A stretch of 64,000 nucleotides of DNA from an uncultured Oscillibacter sp. (GCA_910578935.1 CAJTSM010000013.1:12535-76534), one strand, 5' to 3'. Shown: positions 32,047 through 40,639, counted from the first letter of the stretch. A program made the numbers and translations. The notes: a model not told the origin generated them from the letters alone.

Positions 32047-34506
32047 TTATGTATCCAGCTTTTTCAGATGCTTTGCCGCCGCTTTCAGCATCAGCTTTTT
32101 CTGCCCCGCGCTCTCGAAGTCCACCTGGACCAGGGCGTCGCCGCCCATGGGCTGGACGGACAGCACCGTCCCCTTCCCGAAAATACCGTGCTCAATGCGG
32201 TCCCCCTCGCTCAGGGCGATGGACGGCGGGGCGGTTTGGCTCACCGCCGTCCGGCGGGCCTCCTGGTAAGAGGGCCGGGCCGGGCGGGCGTAAACCGGGG
32301 CGGACGGCCGTACCCCTCCGCCAAAGCTTCCGCCGCCGTAAGAACCGCTTCCATAGGAAGAGCCGCCGTACCCGCCGAATCCGCCGCCGGGCTGGAGATC
32401 CTTCCCCTCCCAGTTCAGGTTTTCCTCCGGAATCTCCTCCAAAAAACGGGAGAGGCGGTTGCTGGCGGTCTTGCCGTAGAGCATCCGCTGGCGGGCGTTG
32501 GTCATTGTCAGCCTCCGCTTGGCCCTGGTCATGGCCACATAGCAAAGGCGCCTCTCCTCCTCCAGCTCGTCCTCTTCAAACTGGGCGGAATTTCCGGGGA
32601 AGATCCCCTCTTCCATGCCCACCACATAGACCAGGGGGAACTCCAGACCCTTGGCGGCGTGAATCGTCATCATGGTGACGCAGTCGTCGCCTTGCTCCAG
32701 GGAATCCAGGTCCGTGTACAGGGCGATTTCGTTCAAGAAGCCCGAGAGGGTGGCGTCCTCCGGCTGGCGGTCCAGAAAACCCAGGATGTTGGACTTCAGC
32801 TCCTGGACATTTTCCAGGCGGCCCCGGCTCTCCATGTCGTTCTTGTCCCGGAGGGCCTGGGTGTAGCCCGTCTGCTCGCACACCGCGTCATAAAACTCCG
32901 GCAGGGCCAGGGTCCCCCCGGCCTTCCGGAGGCCGTCGATCAGGTCCGCGAATTGGAGCAGTTTCTTCGCCGGGGTTTTCAGCTCCGGAAACAGATCCGC
33001 GTTGCGGCAGATCTCGTAGAGGGAGGCCCCCTGCTGCCCGGCAAGCAGAGTCATCTTCTCCACCGTGGTGCCGCCGATGCCCCGGGCGGGGGTGTTGATA
33101 ATCCGCCGGAGCCGGAGGTCGTCCAGGGGATTGTTCAGCACGCAGAGGTAGGCCAGCATATCCTTCACCTCCGCCCGGTCAAAGAACTTCATGCCTCCCA
33201 CCACTTTATAGGGCACGCCGCTGCGCTTCATGGCGTATTCCAAGGCGTTGGACTGGGCGTTCATACGGTAGAGGACGGCGGCGTCCCGGAAGCGGAACCC
33301 TTTGCCCACTTCCGCCAGGATGTCCCCCACTACAAAGGCGGCTTCGTCGCTCTCGTTCAAGGTGGTGCGGACGCTGACCTTTTCGCCGCCGCCGTTCCGG
33401 GTCCAGAGGGTTTTGCCCTTCCGGCCCGTGTTGTTTTGGATGACGGCGTTGGCCGCGTCCAGGATGTTCTGAGTGGAGCGGTAGTTCTGCTCCAAGCGAA
33501 TGGTCCGGGCGTCCTCATACTGATCCTCGAAGCGCAGGATGTTTTCGATATTCGCCCCCCGGAAACGGTAAATAGACTGGTCGTCGTCGCCCACCACGCA
33601 GAGGTTCCGGCGCCCTCCCGCCAGAAGGCTGGTCAGCAGGTACTGGAGGTGGTTTGTGTCCTGGTATTCATCCACCAGCACATAGCGGAACTTCCGCTGG
33701 TAGTATTCCAGCACCGCGGGCTCCCGCTTCAGCAGGGTGACGGTGTGGTAGATGATGTCGTCAAAGTCCAGGGCCCCGGCGGAGGCCAGCTTTTTCTGAT
33801 AAGCGGCGTAGACCTTGGCAATACGGCTCATCCGCCAGTCTGTCTCCGCGCTGTGCTTTTGGGCAAATTCCTCCGGGCCCTGATACCGGTCCTTGGCGGC
33901 GCTGATGACGGAGAGGACGCTTTTGGGCGGAAAGGTCTTGTCGTCCAAGTTCAATTCCTTCAGCACGTCCTTCACCACCCGGCGGGAGTCGTCGGTGTCG
34001 TAGATCGTGAAGTCCTTGGCAAAGCCCAGCCGGTCGATGTCCCGCCGGAGGATGCGGACGCAGGCGGAGTGAAAGGTGGAGGCCCAGACGCCCTCCGCCT
34101 CGGGTCCCAGCCGGGCGGCCAGGCGGTCCTTCAGCTCCCCGGCGGCCTTGTTGGTGAAAGTGATGGCGATGATCTCCCAGGGTTTGGGCACGTCCACGGC
34201 GCACAGCCGCCGGGCCCGGTCCTCCTCCTGGGGAGAGGGATTTTCCGGAAAGCTCTCCAAAAAGGCCAGATCCTCCTCCGCCGCCCCGTCGGGAACAACA
34301 TCGCAGTCGCTGCCCCGGCCATAGGTCAGAAGGTTGTAGACCCGCTGAATCAAAACCGTGGTTTTGCCGCTGCCCGCCCCGGCCAGGAGCAGGAGGGGGC
34401 CCTCCGTGGTCATGGCGGCCTGGCGCTGGGCGTCGTTCAGCTGCCGGAGGTCCCCGGCGATGACCCTCCGCCGGGCGGCGATGTAACGTTGATTAAAGTC
34501 GTTCAT
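32047..34506 (-). CDS. pcrA: UvrD/PcrA-type ATP-dependent DNA helicase
   Basis: 819 residues. A superfamily 1 helicase with Walker A GAGSGKTT near 37, VDEYQDTN (motif II), QNYRSTQ and the C-terminal VAMTRAKRRL. A Gly/Tyr-rich linker (about 690-740) leads to the Tudor-like RNA polymerase-binding tail with EHGIFGKGTV typical of PcrA. It unwinds DNA in repair and clears replication forks. The ATG at 34506 matches the family start; upstream in-frame sequence is not conserved in type, and the ribosome-binding site is weak. The gap 34507-34639 has no gene. Confidence 0.95.
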   Translation of the reverse strand: MNDFNQRYIAARRRVIAGDLRQLNDAQRQAAMTTEGPLLLLAGAGSGKTTVLIQRVYNLLTYGRGSDCDVVPDGAAEEDLAFLESFPENPSPQEEDRARRLCAVDVPKPWEIIAITFTNKAAGELKDRLAARLGPEAEGVWASTFHSACVRILRRDIDRLGFAKDFTIYDTDDSRRVVKDVLKELNLDDKTFPPKSVLSVISAAKDRYQGPEEFAQKHSAETDWRMSRIAKVYAAYQKKLASAGALDFDDIIYHTVTLLKREPAVLEYYQRKFRYVLVDEYQDTNHLQYLLTSLLAGGRRNLCVVGDDDQSIYRFRGANIENILRFEDQYEDARTIRLEQNYRSTQNILDAANAVIQNNTGRKGKTLWTRNGGGEKVSVRTTLNESDEAAFVVGDILAEVGKGFRFRDAAVLYRMNAQSNALEYAMKRSGVPYKVVGGMKFFDRAEVKDMLAYLCVLNNPLDDLRLRRIINTPARGIGGTTVEKMTLLAGQQGASLYEICRNADLFPELKTPAKKLLQFADLIDGLRKAGGTLALPEFYDAVCEQTGYTQALRDKNDMESRGRLENVQELKSNILGFLDRQPEDATLSGFLNEIALYTDLDSLEQGDDCVTMMTIHAAKGLEFPLVYVVGMEEGIFPGNSAQFEEDELEEERRLCYVAMTRAKRRLTMTNARQRMLYGKTASNRLSRFLEEIPEENLNWEGKDLQPGGGFGGYGGSSYGSGSYGGGSFGGGVRPSAPVYARPARPSYQEARRTAVSQTAPPSIALSEGDRIEHGIFGKGTVLSVQPMGGDALVQVDFESAGQKKLMLKAAAKHLKKLDT

Positions 34507-34639
34507 AGCGTCACCAGTTTCCTTGTCGTTCGTGTATGGAATCCTGTTTATTTTAGGGCAAACTCCGCCCCGGGTCAAGAGCAAGACCTCTCCGGGGACA
34601 GAATTTACCCGTTTGCGGGGCCAATCTTCCAAGTTTTTA

Positions 34640-34669
34640 TTGACACTTTCAAAATGAATATGGTATACT
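34640..34669 (+). promoter_or_regulatory. Promoter of the rpmH operon
   Basis: TTGACA at 34640-34645, 18 bases, TATACT at 34664-34669, then a 126-base leader before rpmH. No DnaA boxes are seen here, unlike the rpmH-dnaA junction of many Firmicutes. Confidence 0.8.
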
Positions 34670-34795
34670 GTCCCATGCGTCCAATGACGCTGTGATTATG
34701 TCTGCCGCGCCGTCCGATTCCGGGCGGTGTTGGGAAATCGCCGCCCCCGGTTTTCCGGCGGGCCGGACGGAAGATCGACAGGAGGTGTCTTAAGC

Positions 34796-34936
34796 ATGGC
34801 AACGAAACGTACCTATCAGCCCAAGAAGCTCCATGGCCAGAAGGTCCACGGCTTCCGCAAGCGCATGGCCACCGCCAACGGCCGCAAGGTCCTGGCCCGC
34901 CGCCGCGCCAAGGGCCGCGCCCGCCTCTCCTATTGA
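34796..34936 (+). CDS. rpmH: 50S ribosomal protein L34
   Basis: 46 residues, very basic, with the near-invariant L34 sequence (KRTYQPKK, HGFRKRM, RRRAKGRARLSY). Part of the large ribosomal subunit. AGGAGGTG precedes the ATG at 34796. First gene of rpmH-rnpA-yidD-yidC-jag. In most Firmicutes this cluster diverges from dnaA; here it is on the same strand as dnaA and 21 kb away, which places it head-on to a fork leaving the inferred oriC. Confidence 0.98.
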   Translation: MATKRTYQPKKLHGQKVHGFRKRMATANGRKVLARRRAKGRARLSY

Positions 34937-35036
34937 GCGGCAGGAGACACTTGAACACGAGTCCTGACAGGGGCGGCTGGAATTATTTGGATTCCTCCGT
35001 CCCTTGTACTGGTTCTCCGGTCTGGGGGGATGCGCT

Positions 35037-35381
35037 GTGAAAGCCGCGGTGACGCTGAAAAAGAATCACGAGTTCCGCCGGTTATACCAGAAGGGCGCGT
35101 CGGCGGTGGCGGGGAGCATGGTGCTCTACTGCCGGAAAAACCGCCTGGGCCACAACCGCCTGGGGGTCACCGTCTCCGTGAAGCTGGGGGGCGCCGTGGT
35201 CCGCAACCGGGCCCGCCGCCGCCTGCGGGAGGTTTACCGGCTTTCAAGTCCCCGGCTCTCCCAGGGCTGGGACCTGATTCTGGTGGGGCGGGGAAGGACG
35301 CTGACCGCTTCCTGGAAGGAACTGAACGACACCTTCCTCCGCCTGAGCCGGAAGCTGGGCCTTTTGGAGGACAAGCCGTGA
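35037..35381 (+). CDS. rnpA: Ribonuclease P protein component
   Basis: 114 residues. The RnpA signature VVRNRARRRLREVYR (RNR motif) and FRRLYQKGAS, LGVTVSVKLG are clear. It binds RNase P RNA for tRNA 5' maturation. The GTG at 35037, preceded by a G-rich site, gives the usual start KAAVTLKKNHEFR. Overlaps yidD by 4 bases. Confidence 0.95.
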   Translation: MKAAVTLKKNHEFRRLYQKGASAVAGSMVLYCRKNRLGHNRLGVTVSVKLGGAVVRNRARRRLREVYRLSSPRLSQGWDLILVGRGRTLTASWKELNDTFLRLSRKLGLLEDKP

Positions 35382-35587
35382 AGCGCCTTTTGATCTGGCT
35401 GGTGCGGTTTTACCAGCGGAACATCTCCCCCTGCCGCCCCCGGTGCTGCAACTATATTCCCACCTGCTCCCAGTACGCTGTGGAGGCCCTGGAGAAGTAC
35501 GGGACCGTCAGAGGAAGCTATCTCGCGTTCAAGAGGATTTTGCGCTGTAACCCCTTCCACAAAGGGGGTTACGATCCCGTACCGTAG
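35378..35587 (+). CDS. yidD: Membrane protein insertion efficiency factor YidD
   Basis: 69 residues starting with GTG at 35378, overlapping the rnpA stop. The family pattern is exact in style: RFYQRNISPCRP, CNYIPTCSQYAVEALEKYG and the end HKGGYDPVP. Acts with YidC at the inner face of the membrane. GGAGG lies inside rnpA. Confidence 0.95.
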   Translation: MKRLLIWLVRFYQRNISPCRPRCCNYIPTCSQYAVEALEKYGTVRGSYLAFKRILRCNPFHKGGYDPVP

Positions 35588-35592
35588 GGAAA

Positions 35593-35735
35593 GGGGGGAC
35601 AGGTCCCCCCTTTAGATTCCCCCCGCCGGCCTGCGGCGGCTGGGGGCAAAGTATTTTCCCGGCGCGCATGCCGTCAGGAAAATGACCTACATTTCTTTTC
35701 CGCCCTTGGCGGAAAACCAGGGGCGAACCCCTGGA
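35593..35735. other. Hairpin-rich spacer between yidD and yidC
   Basis: GGGGGGAC/GTCCCCCC (35593-35612) followed by TTTAGATT, then TTTTCCGCC/GGCGGAAAA (35697-35717) and CCAGGGG/CCCCTGG (35718-35735). These could be an internal terminator and processing stems between the ribosomal and membrane parts of the cluster. Confidence 0.5.
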
Positions 35736-35776
35736 CCCCCGGTGGGGACGCCACTTTACTTTGAGAGGAACAGATT

Positions 35777-36937
35777 ATGTTTTCAACCATCGGATACTTT
35801 ATTTGTATCCCCTTTGCCTGGCTGGTCCGGCTGTTTTACAACCTGACCAACTCCTATGCCATGGCCATTATCCTCTTCACCCTGGTGGTCAAATTGATCA
35901 TGCTGCCCTTCCAGATGAAGTCCAAAAAGAGCATGATGCGCATGAGCCGCATGTCCGGCCGGCTTCAGGAAATTCAGAAGAAATACGCCAACAACCAGGC
36001 CAAGCAGGCGGAGGAGATGCAAAAGCTCTACGCCGAGGAAGGCGTCAGCCCCATGTCCGGCTGCCTGTGGAGCTTTTTGCCCTTCCCCATCCTGCTGGCC
36101 CTGTACTCCATCATCCGCCAGCCTATCACCCATTTCATGATGCTGAGCCAGGACGTGGTGCAGCAGATGGTGGACGCGGTGACCAAGGCGGGTATGGACG
36201 TGTCCGGCATCGTGCAGATGAAGGACGGCGCCGCCGTGGTCCGGGACGGGATCACGCAGCTGCTGCCCTATGGGCAGATCAACCTGGTCAAGGCCATCGC
36301 CTCCGAGATGCCGGAGCTGGGCAGCACGGTGGACGGCTGGATCAACATGAATTACACCTCCTTCGGGCTGGACATGGCCGCCAACCCCTGGAGCATGGTG
36401 ACAAGCTTTACCTTCACCTGGGCCGCCATCGGGTTGATTCTGATCCCCATCCTGGCCGGCGGCAGCCAGTGGCTTTTCACCAAGGTCACCATGAAGCACC
36501 AGCCCCAGACGGACCCCTCCGCCAGCGCCATGAACCGCACCATGATGTTCATGCCCCTGTTCTCCGTATATATCGCCTTCACCATGCCCGCGGCCCTGGG
36601 CGTATATTGGATTGCCCAGAGCGCCTTTGGCGGGGTGCAGGAGTTCTTCATGGGCAAGTTCTTCAACAAAAAGCTGGAGGAAGAGGAGAACGCCCGCTAT
36701 GAGGCCCGCCAGGCCGAGCGGAAGAAGAAAATGGAGGAGGCCAAGGTCCTCCAGGAGCAGCAGCGCCAGCAGGCCGCCCAGAAGCAGAGCCTGAAGGACA
36801 AGCAGAAGGCCGCCCGGGAAGCCAAGGCCGCCAAAGCCGCCAAGGCCGAAACCGCCACCACGGAGGCCGGCCGGGTGGGGGACAGGCCCTATGCCAGAGG
36901 GCGGGCCTATAAGCCGGACCGCTATGACGAAACGTAA
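35777..36937 (+). CDS. yidC: Membrane protein insertase YidC/Oxa1
   Basis: 386 residues. The Oxa1 core has five helices with TLVVKLIMLPFQMKS near 36-50, EMQKLYAEEGVSPMSGC and FMPLFSVYIAFTMPAALGVYW. It inserts membrane proteins with or without SecYEG. The C-terminus (about 295-386) is a long Lys/Gln/Ala-rich coiled tail, probably ribosome-binding. The family lipobox is absent, so this is the non-lipoprotein form. The start at 35777 has GAGAGGAA. Jag follows 14 bases later. Confidence 0.95.
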   Translation: MFSTIGYFICIPFAWLVRLFYNLTNSYAMAIILFTLVVKLIMLPFQMKSKKSMMRMSRMSGRLQEIQKKYANNQAKQAEEMQKLYAEEGVSPMSGCLWSFLPFPILLALYSIIRQPITHFMMLSQDVVQQMVDAVTKAGMDVSGIVQMKDGAAVVRDGITQLLPYGQINLVKAIASEMPELGSTVDGWINMNYTSFGLDMAANPWSMVTSFTFTWAAIGLILIPILAGGSQWLFTKVTMKHQPQTDPSASAMNRTMMFMPLFSVYIAFTMPAALGVYWIAQSAFGGVQEFFMGKFFNKKLEEEENARYEARQAERKKKMEEAKVLQEQQRQQAAQKQSLKDKQKAAREAKAAKAAKAETATTEAGRVGDRPYARGRAYKPDRYDET

Positions 36938-36951
36938 AGGTGGAAGCCGTT

Positions 36952-37818
36952 ATGAGAGACTATATTGATGTCACGGGCAAAAACGAAGACGAAGCCATCT
37001 CCAAGGCCCTGGCTCAGCTGGGCCTGGACCGGGACGATGTGTCCGTGGAGGTCCTGGAGCGGGCCAAATCCGGTTTCCTAGGCTTAGGCGCCTGCCCGGC
37101 CAAAATCCGCGTGTATTACGGCCCGGAGGAGGAAAAAGCCCCGGAGCCTGCCCCCGCGCCTAAGCCCATCCCGGAGCCGGAGCCTGTCCGGGAGGAAGCC
37201 CCCCGCCCCGCAGAAAAGCGGGAGCGGCCTGAGCGCAGGGACCGCGCCCCCCGGGAGAGGCGGGAACGGCCCGAGAAAAAAGAACGGCCCGCCGCCGAAC
37301 CCCCCCGCCGGGAGGACCCCGCGCCTCTCCAGGCCGTTCCCCTGGGCGAAGAAGTGGACGACGAGAAGGCGGCGGCGATTAAAACCTTCCTCTCCGGCCT
37401 TCTGGAGCATCTGGACAGCGCCGCGGAGGTGAAGGTATACCTTCCTGAGAAGGGCCGCTACAAGGTCATTCTGGAGGGTCAGGGACTGGGAGCCCTCATT
37501 GGCCGCCGGGGAGAAACTCTGGACGCCATCCAGCAGCTGACCAGTTACGCCGTGAACCGGGACGGCGGACCCAGGGTCCGCATCCACCTGGACGCGGAAA
37601 ACTACCGGGCCAAACGGGAGCAAAGCCTCCAGCACCTGGCCCGGAAGGTGGCGGGCAAAGTGGTCCGCTACCGCCGCAGCGTCACCCTGGAGCCCATGAA
37701 CGCCTATGAGCGGCACGTGATTCACACGGCCCTTCAGGAGTATGAGGGCGTGACCACTTACTCCACCGGCACGGACCCCAACCGCCGGGTGGTGGTGGCC
37801 TTCGACCGTTCCCGCTGA
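36952..37818 (+). CDS. jag: RNA-binding protein Jag/KhpB
   Basis: 288 residues. An N-terminal Jag domain (YIDVTGKNEDEAISKALAQLG, 1-52) is followed by a long Pro/Glu/Arg-rich linker (about 60-125), a KH domain with GLGALIGRRGETLDAIQQL and an R3H domain with RRSVTLEPMNAYERHVIH. It binds RNA and is linked to wall growth control. The ATG at 36952 is preferred over an in-frame GTG 12 bases earlier. The usual next genes (mnmE, mnmG, rsmG, parA, parB) are missing; repeat R1-B begins 76 bases later. Confidence 0.95.
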   Translation: MRDYIDVTGKNEDEAISKALAQLGLDRDDVSVEVLERAKSGFLGLGACPAKIRVYYGPEEEKAPEPAPAPKPIPEPEPVREEAPRPAEKRERPERRDRAPRERRERPEKKERPAAEPPRREDPAPLQAVPLGEEVDDEKAAAIKTFLSGLLEHLDSAAEVKVYLPEKGRYKVILEGQGLGALIGRRGETLDAIQQLTSYAVNRDGGPRVRIHLDAENYRAKREQSLQHLARKVAGKVVRYRRSVTLEPMNAYERHVIHTALQEYEGVTTYSTGTDPNRRVVVAFDRSR

Positions 37819-38171
37819 TCCTTTTCTCGAGAGAGGGGAGGCCCTTGGCGGGCGCGGAGGGAACGCTTTAGAACCCCGGAACCCCTGCGGCAAAAGGATC
37901 AAAAACGCTTCCACACGCTCTGGCTGTCTGGTAATTGACCGGAGCGGCGGCAGCCCGGAATTGCGAAGAGGGAGGCCTGGGAAAATTCCCAGACCTCTCT
38001 TTTTTCGTGTGTTCCGGCGGACGGAACCCCCGGCGGCGGGGGCTTTGGTCTGTTGGAAGGGACACCGGCCGTCTCTCCCGCCGCCCGGGCATTCGCCGAA
38101 ACCATACCGCGGGCCGGGCATCGGACCAAATGTCGTACTCAGCCCCCCGTAAAACGCGGACGCACAGCTTA

Positions 38172-38300
38172 GAACCTGTATTCATAACCGGAGGATGCTG
38201 AATGCGTGAGGGATTTTCTCGCCAGGCAAGGGAAATTGGCGAAGTCCCGGTGGGGAAAGACCCGCTCAGACAAGCGTTCAACGGTTGTGAATACAGGTTC
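38172..38300. mobile_element. MITE with TA target duplication, copy B
   Basis: 129 bp with terminal inverted repeats GAACCTGTATTCATAACCG and CGGTTGTGAATACAGGTTC (one mismatch). TA lies on both sides (38170-38171 and 38301-38302). Copy C of repeat R1 has a single TA (49816-49817) at this exact point and no insertion. There is no transposase, so it would depend on one supplied elsewhere. Confidence 0.8.
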
Positions 38301-38333
38301 TAAGAACACCCCTGTAAAAGGGTATAACAAGCG

Positions 38334-38425
38334 TGTGGCGCAGCTAATCCTGCTGTGCTGAGTGGCCGTTTCACGCGTATAGGGCCGCAGGGTGCTTCCG
38401 ACACCCGGCGGCCCCTCTTTTTCTC
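38334..38425 (+). ncRNA. Candidate R1 small RNA, intact copy
   Basis: Starting about 6 bases after TATAAC, the strand reads GTGTGGCGCAGC, the conserved CTGCTGTGCTGAGTGG, TTTCACGCG, and a terminator stem GGGCCGC-GGGTG/CACCC-GGCGGCCC followed by CTCTTTTTCTC. A GCGTG/CACGC pair can close the 5' domain. The same elements occur on the minus strand at 49775-49690 with different loop bases. No reading frame with a ribosome-binding site is present. Confidence 0.55.
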
Positions 38426-38435
38426 TGAAAAATCC

Positions 38436-40175
38436 TTATTTTGCCCGCAGCCGCTCCACCGCAGCCGCCTCCGGCGTGACGTTTACCGTGCGGTACGCCG
38501 TGTAGACCACCATGCCCGGCCGGCTTCCGGCGGGCTTTTTCACGTTGCGGACCTCCGTCACGTCCACCGGCACGTTCCCGCTCTCCCGGGCCTGGGAGAA
38601 CCAGGCGGCCAGCATGGCCGCTTCGGCGACGTCCTCCTCCGACGGGGCCTGCCCGGCGCAGCGGAGGATAACGTGGGACCCGTGGATCTTCTGGGTGTGG
38701 AGCCATAGGTCCCGGCGGTCCGCGTCCTTCAAGGTCAGCTGGTCGTTCTGGCGGTTATTCCGGCCCACCAGCACCCGGAGGCCGGAGGACGTGCGGAATT
38801 CCCAGGGGGCGGCGGGGCGGGTCTTGTCCTTTTTCCCTTTGCCCTGCTTTTTCAGGAAGCCCCCCTCCCGGAGCTCGGCCCGGATATCCAGGTAGTCTGC
38901 CTCTGTCTCCGCCCGGCCGATCTCCGCCAGGACGCTCTCCAGATAGTGGAGGTCACGCCGGGCCAGGTCCATCTGCTGCCGGAGGTACTTCTCCGCCGTC
39001 TTGGCCTTGGTATAGCGCTTGTAGTACTTGGCGGCGTTCTGCTGGGGAGTCAGCAAAGGGTCCAGGGGAATGGACACCAGGGCGCCCGCCTCATAGTAGT
39101 TCTCGCACTCCAGCCGGGATTGTCCACGTTCCATCCGGTAGAGGTTGGCGGTGATCAGATCCCCCTGCATACGGAGATGGTCCCGGTTTTGCGTTTCGGC
39201 ATATTCTTTTTCCTGAAGAGCCAGCTTCCGCCGGAGGCGGTCCCGAGCCGTCGCAGCCGCCCGGAGGAGGTCCGCTCCCCGCTGGCGGGCCCGTTCCTGG
39301 CGCTCCCGGGCCTCATAAAAGGCGTCCAGCAGGGCGGAAAAACTGGGATAAGTCACGCTCTCCGCTCCACCGCCGTACTGGCCCACGGGCACGCAGGAAA
39401 AGTCCAGGGGCTTGCCCTCCCGAAAAAGGCAGACGGGGGTGAAGCGGTTTTCCCGGACACGGTTTGAAAAATCCTCCAGGGCCCGCCACAAAGGGCCGGG
39501 ACCGCTCATCTGGAAGACGCGGGTGTCCGTATCCCCCGCCGCCCGGAATCCAAGCTCCCGGGCCATAAGGGGGGAGAGGCCGAAGTAGCTGTCCAGCAGG
39601 AAGCCGTCCAAGGTCTTCTCCGCCGCCGCCGCGGCAAAGCGGGCGGCGAAGCCCTCCTCCGTCTCCTCCAGGAAGGGGAGCCGCCCTGTGGAGGCGGGGG
39701 GTTGGTAGAAAAGTCCCGGCAGTACCTGCCGCGCGGCGGACAGATCCGCGTCCACCCGGCGGAGGCTGTCGAGAATACGGCCCTCCCCGTCCAACAAGAT
39801 GAGGTTGGACCTCCGGCCCATAGCCTCCAGCACCAGGGTCCGCCTTCCGGCCCGGCCCAGCTCGTCGGAGGCATCAAATTCGATTTTTACCAGCCGCTCC
39901 AGAGGGGGCTGGGCAATCGCCGCCACCCGGGCGCCGGAGAGGTGCTTCCGGAGCAGCATACAGAACATGGGGGGCTCCGCCGGGTTGTCCCGGGGGAGCT
40001 CCGTCAGCTGGAGGCGGGGGGCCCCGGCTCCGGCGCAGAGCAGCAGCCGCTTCCCCCGGAAGAGGAGGACCACCTGGTCCCGGGCGGGCTGCTGGATCTT
40101 GTCCACCCGGAGGCCCGTCAGCTGGGGCCGCAGCTCCTCTACAACGGCCTGTAGGCAAATCGCGTCAATCGCCAT
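38436..40175 (-). CDS. rqcH: Ribosome quality control protein RqcH (NFACT family)
   Basis: 579 residues. NFACT-N domain (about 1-210) with the conserved DAICLQAVVEELRP start and MGRRSNLILLD, a coiled coil (about 280-430), then the NFACT-R domain with TSSGLRVLVGRNNRQND and DLWLHTQKIHGSHVIL. It binds split 50S subunits carrying nascent chains and recruits tRNA-Ala for C-terminal tailing; older names are FbpA or fibronectin-binding protein. The start overlaps mrnC by 11 bases, so the two are likely one transcript. Confidence 0.95.
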   Translation of the reverse strand: MAIDAICLQAVVEELRPQLTGLRVDKIQQPARDQVVLLFRGKRLLLCAGAGAPRLQLTELPRDNPAEPPMFCMLLRKHLSGARVAAIAQPPLERLVKIEFDASDELGRAGRRTLVLEAMGRRSNLILLDGEGRILDSLRRVDADLSAARQVLPGLFYQPPASTGRLPFLEETEEGFAARFAAAAAEKTLDGFLLDSYFGLSPLMARELGFRAAGDTDTRVFQMSGPGPLWRALEDFSNRVRENRFTPVCLFREGKPLDFSCVPVGQYGGGAESVTYPSFSALLDAFYEARERQERARQRGADLLRAAATARDRLRRKLALQEKEYAETQNRDHLRMQGDLITANLYRMERGQSRLECENYYEAGALVSIPLDPLLTPQQNAAKYYKRYTKAKTAEKYLRQQMDLARRDLHYLESVLAEIGRAETEADYLDIRAELREGGFLKKQGKGKKDKTRPAAPWEFRTSSGLRVLVGRNNRQNDQLTLKDADRRDLWLHTQKIHGSHVILRCAGQAPSEEDVAEAAMLAAWFSQARESGNVPVDVTEVRNVKKPAGSRPGMVVYTAYRTVNVTPEAAAVERLRAK

Positions 40176-40581
40176 GGGGCTCCTCCTCCATCATGATGCA
40201 AAACAGCTGGTTGATCCGCTCCGTCTCTCCCCGGAGATAGAGCCAGCCAAGCAATGCCTCCAGAGCCGTGGCCTCGCCATACTGGGCCCGGCTGGCGTGG
40301 TGGGGGACGGTGTGGACCTGGGCGTTCCGCCCCCGGCGAAAGACGGCCTTCTCCTCCTCCGTCAGCAGGGGCTTAATCTTCTCCGCCTTCTCCGCCTGGG
40401 ACTCGGCGCAGACCAGGGCCACCGCGGCCCGGTGCATTCCCCGGCCCGTGGCCCCGCCGTGGGCGCAGAGCCAGGAGCGGACCAGCAGCTCGAACACCGC
40501 GTCCCCCATATGGGCCAGGCCGATGGAGCTGATCTCCAGGATGTGGTCCCGGGGAAGGCTGGGCTGAAAGTAGTTTTCCAT
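40165..40581 (-). CDS. mrnC: Mini-ribonuclease III
   Basis: 138 residues. An RNase III catalytic domain without a double-stranded RNA-binding domain: GLAHMGDAVFELLVR near 20-35 and GEATALEALLGWLYL near 105 hold the acidic active-site residues. It matures the ends of 23S rRNA in Firmicutes. The ATG at 40581 has AGGAG. In many Firmicutes it lies next to cysS; here it precedes rqcH and overlaps it. Confidence 0.93.
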   Translation of the reverse strand: MENYFQPSLPRDHILEISSIGLAHMGDAVFELLVRSWLCAHGGATGRGMHRAAVALVCAESQAEKAEKIKPLLTEEEKAVFRRGRNAQVHTVPHHASRAQYGEATALEALLGWLYLRGETERINQLFCIMMEEEPHGD

Positions 40582-40639
40582 ATTGATACTCCTAACGAAA
40601 AATCTGCGCTGTCGTCGCTCCGGCCTATCCAACAATGGC

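Larger units (their letters stand above)
37895..38425 (+). repeat. Dispersed repeat R1, copy B
   Basis: Inverted relative to copy A and similar along nearly its whole length. In order: AAACGCTTCC at 37910, a terminator hairpin (37977-38012), CAAATGTCGTACTCAGCCCC at 38127, the MITE (38172-38300), a TATAAC box (38323-38328) and a hairpin transcript ending in a terminator at about 38384-38425. It fills the whole gap between jag and the convergent rqcH gene. No protein gene is convincing. Confidence 0.8.

Noticed and set aside
32026..34695. 889-codon frame antisense to pcrA, and similar long frames opposite fusA-like (51188-53695), phosphoglucomutase (53817-55694), gyrB (61318-63366) and metQ (6861-7706)
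   Set aside because: All are codon-bias shadows of well-identified genes on the opposite strand.
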